The notes under the pieces were generated by a model. The model saw only the letters and a program-made list of their open reading frames with translations, made no database searches and had not been told where the DNA came from. From NCBI RefSeq assembly GCF_039973015.1, contig NZ_JBDWLT010000008.1, positions 124,001-188,000 on the forward strand: DNA of 64,000 nt. Direction: 5' to 3'. How positions within the stretch are numbered: position 1 is the first letter of the stretch; each line of letters begins with the position of its first letter. A program made the position numbers and the translations under genes. Below are positions 59,430 through 64,000 of the stretch, in pieces. Source of the DNA: Parvibaculum sp039973015 (lineage in GTDB: Bacteria > Pseudomonadota > Alphaproteobacteria > Parvibaculales > Parvibaculaceae).

Positions 59430-60226
59430 GTGACGAAACCTATTCGCGTTTGACACGCATCCTCGTGCCACTGCTCGTCGGCATTGTCTTCCTTCTCGTC
59501 TGGGAAGGGCTGGTCCGTGCGAGCGGCATCAAGCCCTTCGTGCTGCCTGCGCCCTCCGCCATCGCGGAAAGTCTCGTTCTGAATTTCGGCTCGCTGATGG
59601 GCTCGCTCTGGGTGACGCTTCGCGTGACGCTCGCCGCCTTCCTGCTCGCCGTCGTCGGCGGCGTCGGCCTTGCCATCGTCTTCTCGCAGAACCGCCTGAT
59701 CGAAACGGCACTCTTTCCCTATGCGGTGGCGTTGCAGGTCACGCCCGTCGTCTCCATCGCGCCCCTCATCATCATCTGGGTCGGCTATGACCGGGTCGAG
59801 GTCGCCGTGCTGATCCTTGCCTGGATCGTCGCCTTCTTCCCGATCCTCTCCAATACGACGCTGGGACTTCGCTCGACGGACCACAATCTGCGTGACCTCT
59901 TCCGGCTTTATGGCGCAAGCCGCTGGCAGATGCTGAGCGAGCTCCAGCTCCCCTCCGCGCTGCCTTACATTCTGGCCGGCATGAAGATTTCGGGCGGCCT
60001 CGCCCTTATCGGCGCGGTGGTGGCCGAATTCGTCGCGGGCTCGGGCGCGGCCACCGGGCTCGCCTGGCGCATCGTGGAGGCGGGTAACCGGCTCGACATC
60101 CCGCGCATGTTCGCCGCCCTCTTCCTGCTATCCACACTCGGGATATGCATTTTCTTCTGCCTGACCCTCATCGAGCAGCGGCTGCTCCGGCATTGGCACG
60201 AAAGCGCCATTCGCCGCGAAATATGA
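59426..60226 (+). CDS. ABC transporter permease (NitT/TauT family)
   Basis: 266 residues with about six membrane helices. The EAA loop that contacts the ATPase is RLYGASRWQMLSELQLPSALPYI. With the two preceding genes it forms a complete importer, ThiX-like if the substrate is a pyrimidine. An AT-rich gap of 209 bp follows. Confidence 0.9.
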   Translation: MSDETYSRLTRILVPLLVGIVFLLVWEGLVRASGIKPFVLPAPSAIAESLVLNFGSLMGSLWVTLRVTLAAFLLAVVGGVGLAIVFSQNRLIETALFPYAVALQVTPVVSIAPLIIIWVGYDRVEVAVLILAWIVAFFPILSNTTLGLRSTDHNLRDLFRLYGASRWQMLSELQLPSALPYILAGMKISGGLALIGAVVAEFVAGSGAATGLAWRIVEAGNRLDIPRMFAALFLLSTLGICIFFCLTLIEQRLLRHWHESAIRREI

Positions 60227-60235
60227 GAACAAGTC

Positions 60236-60332
60236 GCAGAAAACTGCTGAATTTGGCGATTTATACGTAATTTATTTGTTGTATATATTATTTTACACAA
60301 CTATTGACGATCTTTCCAAAAAAACCCATCTT
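60236..60332 (+). promoter_or_regulatory. AT-rich region and candidate promoter of the sulfite reductase operon
   Basis: 60250-60330 is the most AT-rich stretch seen in the window. TTGACG at 60304-60309 with CATCTT at 60327-60332 (17-base spacing) is a possible promoter, leaving a leader of about 95 bases that includes the hairpin GCCC-gtaaaa-GGGC. No known sulfur-regulator box could be named. Confidence 0.45.
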
Positions 60333-60435
60333 GTCTGGCAAATAGACCGGCTGGTTTTTGGCGGGCGGCCCGCTCGCTTTGCCCGTAAAAGGGCTGTATG
60401 ACCGGGCCTATCACGCAATTCGAGGACAGTTCTGC

Positions 60436-60771
60436 ATGGCTCAGCACACCCGGAAGGGCGCACAGTTCCAGGCTCTCACGGCCAATCGGCTCAGCGATGG
60501 CATTGTTGTCTACCTGACGGCGGATCAGCGCTGGTCGGAAACGCTGCAGGAAGCTGGCGTCGCGGAAGGCAAGGAAGCGGCGGACGCTCTCCTCGCCAGT
60601 GCAACGCCTTTCGTGGAGCAGAACGTCGTCGTGGAACCCTACCTTTTCGAGGTGGCACCCGAGGATGGCGGCATCCGCGCGGTGAGCGTACGCGAGACGA
60701 TCCGCCAGGCCGGCCCGACCGTCCGGCGCGATCTCGGCAAGCAGTCGGAACTGCCCGGCGTTCACCAGTAA
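60436..60771 (+). CDS. DUF2849 protein of the sulfite reductase operon
   Basis: 111 residues from the ATG at 60436 (GAGGA ten bases upstream); the frame is open to 60358. The DUF2849 core is QALTANRLSDGIVVYLTADQRW and FVEQNVVVEPYLFEV. Function unknown, but in alphaproteobacteria it sits between siroheme synthase and cysI. Here no cysG precedes it. cysI starts 35 bases after it. Confidence 0.88.
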   Translation: MAQHTRKGAQFQALTANRLSDGIVVYLTADQRWSETLQEAGVAEGKEAADALLASATPFVEQNVVVEPYLFEVAPEDGGIRAVSVRETIRQAGPTVRRDLGKQSELPGVHQ

Positions 60772-60806
60772 TCGCGAGAGCGCCGGAAACAGGTAAAGGC
60801 ACAGTC

Positions 60807-62465
60807 ATGTATCGTTACGACGAATTCGATCAGCAGCTCGTGAACGAGCGCGTCGCTCAGTTCCGCGGACAGGTCTCGCGGCGGCTTGCAGGCGAGATCA
60901 CGGAAGACGAGTTCAAGCCGCTCCGCCTGATGAACGGCGTCTATCTCCAGTTGCACGCCTATATGCTCCGCATCGCCGTTCCCTATGGCACGCTCTCTTC
61001 AAGGCAGCTGCGCATGCTTGCCCATGTGGGCCGCAAATATGACCGCGGCTATGGCCATTTCACGACGCGCCAGAATCTCCAGTTCAACTGGCCTGCGCTG
61101 AAGGACGTGCCGGATATTCTGAAGGATCTCGCCTCGGTCGAGATGCATTGCATCCAGACCTCGGGCAACTGCATCCGCAACGTGACCTCGGACCAGTATG
61201 CGGGCGCCGCGAAAAGCGAGCTTGAAGATCCGCGTATCGTCTCGGAGATCATCCGGCAGTGGTCGACGTTCCACCCGGAATTTTCCTATCTGCCCCGCAA
61301 GTTCAAGATTGCCGTCTCCGGTACGCCGGACGATCGCGCCGCGATCCGCGTACACGACATCGGCATCCAGATCGTCCAGAACGGCAAGGGCGAAATCGGC
61401 TATGAAATCTATGTCGGGGGCGGTCTCGGCCGCACACCGATGGTCGCCAAGAAGATTTCCGACTTCGTGCCGAAGGAAGACCTGCTCGCCTATCTCGAGG
61501 CGATCCTGCGCGTCTACAACATGTATGGACGCCGCGACAATATCTACAAGGCGCGCATCAAGATCCTTGTCCACGAAATCGGCGTCGAGGAAATGCAGCG
61601 CCAGGTCGAGGCGGAGTTCGCCGAACTCCAGAAGGGCGGTACGCTGCACCTTCCGCAGGAAGAGGTCGCGCGCATCGAAGCCTATTTCCAGCCGCCCGCC
61701 TACGAAGAGCTGCCGGACGAGAGCACCGAACTCAACAAGGCGGTCCTTGCGGACACGAACTTCGCCCACTGGGTGAAGTCGAACGTCGCGCAGCACAAGG
61801 TGCCGGGCTATAGCATCGTCAACATCTCGCTGAAGCCTATTGGCGGCGTACCGGGCGATTGCACGTCTGACCAGATGGATGCCATCGCGGACATCGCCGA
61901 GAAATTCAGCTTCGACGAGTTGCGCGTCACACATGAGCAGAACCTCACGCTTGCACATGTCCGCAAGCAGGATCTCTATGCGGTCTATGAGGCACTCAAG
62001 GCGCATGACCTCGCGACGGCGAATATCGGCCTCATCACGGACCAGATCGCCTGTCCCGGTCTGGACTATTGCGCGCTGGCCAATGCCCGCTCGATCCCGC
62101 TCGCGCAGCAGATTTCGGAACGCTTCGCCGACATCGAACGCCAGCACGAGATTGGCGAGCTGAAGATCAACACATCGGGTTGCATCAATGCCTGCGGCCA
62201 CCATCATGTCGGCCATATCGGCATTCTGGGCGTCGACAAGAAGGGCGTCGAATATTACCAGGTGACGCTTGGCGGTGCGGCGGACGAGAAGACCGCCATT
62301 GGCGACATCGTGGGCCGCGCCTTTACCGAAGGCGAAGTCGTGGACGCGATCGAGACCATCGTCACCACCTATATCGGCATCCGCAAGGATGGCGAGCGCT
62401 TCATCGACACCTATCGCCGCGTCGGTATCGATCCGTTCAAGGAGAGCCTCTATGAAACTCATTAA
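60807..62465 (+). CDS. cysI: Sulfite/nitrite reductase haemoprotein
   Basis: 552 residues. The siroheme-4Fe4S ligands are CPGLDYC (C-x5-C) and TSGCINACGHHHVGHIG (C-x3-C). The N-terminal ferredoxin-like half contains HFTTRQNLQFNWPALKDVPDIL. It reduces sulfite to sulfide in cysteine biosynthesis, probably with ferredoxin since no flavoprotein CysJ is present. Its stop overlaps the DUF934 gene by 14 bases. No cysH, cysG or cysDN in the window. Confidence 0.9.
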   Translation: MYRYDEFDQQLVNERVAQFRGQVSRRLAGEITEDEFKPLRLMNGVYLQLHAYMLRIAVPYGTLSSRQLRMLAHVGRKYDRGYGHFTTRQNLQFNWPALKDVPDILKDLASVEMHCIQTSGNCIRNVTSDQYAGAAKSELEDPRIVSEIIRQWSTFHPEFSYLPRKFKIAVSGTPDDRAAIRVHDIGIQIVQNGKGEIGYEIYVGGGLGRTPMVAKKISDFVPKEDLLAYLEAILRVYNMYGRRDNIYKARIKILVHEIGVEEMQRQVEAEFAELQKGGTLHLPQEEVARIEAYFQPPAYEELPDESTELNKAVLADTNFAHWVKSNVAQHKVPGYSIVNISLKPIGGVPGDCTSDQMDAIADIAEKFSFDELRVTHEQNLTLAHVRKQDLYAVYEALKAHDLATANIGLITDQIACPGLDYCALANARSIPLAQQISERFADIERQHEIGELKINTSGCINACGHHHVGHIGILGVDKKGVEYYQVTLGGAADEKTAIGDIVGRAFTEGEVVDAIETIVTTYIGIRKDGERFIDTYRRVGIDPFKESLYETH

Positions 62466-62970
62466 GAACGGCGAGTTCGTCGAGGACAGTTTCGTCACCG
62501 TCGGCGATGAGGATGCGCTGCCGGACGGGCCGGCCATTGTCAGCCTTGAGCGCTGGCAGGCGGAATGCGAGATGCTGCGCGCGCGCAATTCCCCCATCGG
62601 GGTGAAGCTGCAGAGCGGCCAGGAACCGGACGCCATCGTCGGCGATCTCGATCATATCGATGTCGTCGCGCTCGACTTTCCGATCTACCGCAATGGCCGC
62701 GCCTATTCATATGCGCGCCTGCTGCGTGAACGTCACGGCTTCAAGGGCGAGATCCGGGCGGTCGGCAATGTGTTGCGCGACCAGTTCCAGTACATGATCC
62801 GCTGCGGTTTCGACGCGCTCGAAGTCGCCGACAACATCACCCCGGAAATCTTCGCTGAGAATGCCGGAGCTTTCAGCCTCTTCTATCAGCCGGCGGCCGA
62901 CGGGAAGGAAACCGTTCTCTCGTTGCGCCAGCGTCTCGCGGCGCGCGCGCAGGAGAAGGCTTCCGCCTGA
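62452..62970 (+). CDS. DUF934 protein of the sulfite reductase operon
   Basis: 172 residues from the ATG at 62452 (AAGGAG seven bases upstream); the frame runs back to 62269 inside cysI. Family start MKLIKNGEFVEDSFVTV and core IALDFPIYRNGRAYSYARLL-like segment (VALDFPIYRNGRAYSYARLL). It is found next to cysI and cysH in alpha- and betaproteobacteria and is thought to assist sulfite reduction. A strong terminator ends the operon here, so no cysH follows. Confidence 0.9.
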   Translation: MKLIKNGEFVEDSFVTVGDEDALPDGPAIVSLERWQAECEMLRARNSPIGVKLQSGQEPDAIVGDLDHIDVVALDFPIYRNGRAYSYARLLRERHGFKGEIRAVGNVLRDQFQYMIRCGFDALEVADNITPEIFAENAGAFSLFYQPAADGKETVLSLRQRLAARAQEKASA

Positions 62971-62994
62971 CACCCTGCCCTTCAAGACAACAGC

Positions 62995-63030
62995 AAAAAG
63001 CCCGGCCTCTCAAAAGAGAGCCGGGCTTTT
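62995..63030. terminator. Bidirectional intrinsic terminator
   Basis: AAAAAGCCCGG-c-CTCTC, loop AAAA, GAGAG-CCGGGCTTTT: about 15 pairs with one bulged C, A-tract on one side and T-tract on the other. It serves the cysI operon on plus and the phasin gene on minus. Confidence 0.92.
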
Positions 63031-63092
63031 CAATACGCAACGCAACTACTCAACAGATCGCCGCAACATGCGGCTGGGGGAGTCTCACGCAA

Positions 63093-63482
63093 TTACGCAG
63101 CGCGGAGTTTCTCGAAAGCTTCCGTGAACTTCGTCGTGTAGGGGCCGACGGCATCGCGCACGCTCGACACGGTGAGCTCATTCAGCTCGCGGGCCGCGTC
63201 GATGTTGCGCTTCAGGGTCGAGCGCACATATTCGTTCTGGAGTTCCACCGCCGACTTGATGCTGCCGGACTTGAGTACGGCACGGGCGGTCTCGACGCCT
63301 TCCTCGAAATTGGTGCGCGCGAGCGTCGTCATGATGCCAGACGCCGTTTCGATCGCATTCTTCGGATCGGCCTTCGGGGCCGACTTCGGAGCCGATTTGG
63401 GGGCGGCTTTCGCTGTGGTCGTCTTCGCCGTCGCCTTCTTGGCGCGCGGCTTCGTGGTCTTCTTGGGGGCTGCTTCAGCCAT
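63093..63482 (-). CDS. Phasin family protein
   Basis: 129 residues. A Lys/Ala/Pro-rich N-terminal tail of about 40 residues (KKTTKPRAKKATAKTTTAK and SAPKSAPK repeats) resembles the DNA-binding tail of PhaF-like phasins, but at the other end of the protein. The phasin helix follows (NFEEGVETARAVLKSGSIKSAVELQNEYVRSTL). Phasins coat polyhydroxyalkanoate granules. AGGAG lies seven bases before the ATG, and the promoter with two operators is upstream. Confidence 0.88.
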   Translation of the reverse strand: MAEAAPKKTTKPRAKKATAKTTTAKAAPKSAPKSAPKADPKNAIETASGIMTTLARTNFEEGVETARAVLKSGSIKSAVELQNEYVRSTLKRNIDAARELNELTVSSVRDAVGPYTTKFTEAFEKLRAA

Positions 63483-63554
63483 TTTCTGTCTCCTGTATCG
63501 CGTGGGCGCTCACTTGGGTGGGAGCGGTTCCCCGCACATACCGGCGCGCCGGAT

Positions 63555-63624
63555 TTGTGCGCTGCACAATGAGATAATTAGCCCCCACTCCACCGTCAAG
63601 TATTTTTTGTGCATTGCACAAAAA
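63555..63624 (-). promoter_or_regulatory. Paired PhaR-like operators flanking the phasin promoter
   Basis: TTGTGC-GCT-GCACAA at 63555-63569 covers the start site, and TTGTGC-ATT-GCACAA at 63607-63621 lies just upstream of the -35; the latter extends to a 21-bp perfect palindrome (63604-63624). Their centres are 52 bp apart, about five turns, so both sites face the same side. PhaR of Paracoccus and Rhodobacter binds TGC-rich dyads of this type; the regulator is inferred. Confidence 0.75.
63571..63599 (-). promoter_or_regulatory. Phasin gene promoter
   Basis: On the minus strand TTGACG (63594-63599), a 17-base spacer and TATCTC (63571-63576) form a near-consensus sigma-70 promoter. Transcription would start near 63564, within the downstream operator. 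Confidence 0.75.
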
Positions 63625-63649
63625 TCCACTCTGTTCGGCCGGCTTATGG

Positions 63650-64000
63650 TCAAAATCTTGTTATAGAAAAAGGACTTAGATTAAGTTGCGGCGCACTGCC
63701 GCAGATGAGGTCCGCGACCGCCGCAGCGCTCCCTGCGCCGAGCGTCCAGCCCAGCGTTCCATGCCCGCTATTCATGAAAAGGTTGCTGAATCGCGGCACC
63801 GCGCCCAGCACGGGGCTGCCATCCGGCGTCATTGGCCTGAGCCCGCACCAGTATTCCGCGGCCTCGCGCGAAGGTCCGGTCTGGGGAAAGAGGCTTTCCA
63901 GCGAATCCATTACCGACTTCGCCCGGCCCGGCTCCAGCGTCAGGTCGTAGCCGCCTACTTCCGCCTGCCCCGCGGCGCGGAGCCGGCCGCCCAAATGGCT
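63650..64000 (-). CDS. dadA: D-amino acid dehydrogenase, C-terminal part; gene continues past window
   Basis: The last 116 residues of a DAO-family flavoprotein; the frame is open to base 64000, so the start lies outside. The end has GLRPMTPDGSPVLG and FMNSGHGTLGWTLGAGSAAAVADLI, the typical DadA C-terminus that contacts FAD and substrate. DadA oxidises D-amino acids at the membrane. Read on the minus strand; the phasin gene follows 167 bp downstream on the same strand. Confidence 0.88.
   Translation of the reverse strand, partial: SHLGGRLRAAGQAEVGGYDLTLEPGRAKSVMDSLESLFPQTGPSREAAEYWCGLRPMTPDGSPVLGAVPRFSNLFMNSGHGTLGWTLGAGSAAAVADLICGSAPQLNLSPFSITRF

Noticed and set aside
1..64000. CRISPR arrays, tRNA genes, insertion sequences, integrase or attachment sites
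   Set aside because: Scanned for repeat-spacer patterns, cloverleaf T-loops, transposase motifs and terminal repeats; none seen.

Overview
The window is about 64 kb of GC-rich (roughly 60-65% by eye) bacterial chromosome from an alphaproteobacterium. The evidence is TTG and GTG starts behind good Shine-Dalgarno sites, CtrA-type TTAA-N7-TTAA boxes and GANTC (CcrM) sites, PdhS/PleC-type kinases, a degP-regulator-kinase block beside glnE and the ccm cluster, a DUF2849-cysI-DUF934 sulfur operon, and a GTA-type terminase. The gene set (two acyl-CoA dehydrogenases, CoA-transferase, phasin, acylase) would fit a Parvibaculum-like member of the Hyphomicrobiales, but that name is an inference. I saw no tRNA, rRNA, IS element or CRISPR array. 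Coding density is very high; only 2122-2469 and 39631-40149 exceed 300 bp without a conventional gene, and both hold regulatory-looking structure.

Layout. 1-2121 is the end of pepN. 2193-2415 is a CtrA/CcrM-like promoter in front of a PdhS/PleC-family kinase. 4328-7978 (minus) is a sulfotransferase gene followed by a PuuB/PuuA-like amine catabolism pair. 8059-10626 (minus) is a four-gene EF-hand / ECF sigma / anti-sigma / Spy-CnrX-like envelope module with a structured leader. 10847-15299 (minus) is a translationally coupled operon of two PYROXD2-like FAD oxidoreductases and a GcvT-like protein. 15556-29544 (minus) holds glnE, an O-acetyltransferase, a histidine kinase/response regulator pair, degP, and ccmH, ccmF, ccmE and ccmI, with a GH46 chitosanase-like gene inserted between ccmI and ccmE.

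29727-38120 holds a penicillin-acylase-family enzyme, a second PdhS-type kinase, a CoA-transferase / PLP-lyase pair, an unrecognised 473-residue protein and cspA. 38263-40632 holds a YihY-like membrane protein, an unusual small-ORF/structured-RNA locus and a glycine-zipper lipoprotein. 40761-43148 (minus) is a PepSY / response regulator / kinase operon resembling PhoPQ. 43221-46940 (minus) is a catabolic operon (SDR, two acyl-CoA dehydrogenases, nitroreductase) behind a perfect tandem 13-bp repeat. 47429-48986 is a truncated remnant of a gene transfer agent or prophage packaging module.

49132-64000 holds a NUDIX hydrolase, a PiT phosphate transporter, small membrane and metal-binding proteins, a PBP1A-type penicillin-binding protein, the ABC-F protein Uup, a DUF1214/DUF1254 pair, a ThiXYZ-like ABC transporter, the sulfite reductase operon, a phasin gene with a very clear double-operator promoter, and the 3' end of dadA. 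The most interesting places are the small-ORF/RNA locus (39758-40124), the PYROXD2-PYROXD2-GcvT operon, the phasin promoter, the CtrA/GANTC promoter of the PdhS kinase, and the EF-hand/ECF sigma module with its long inverted-repeat leader.
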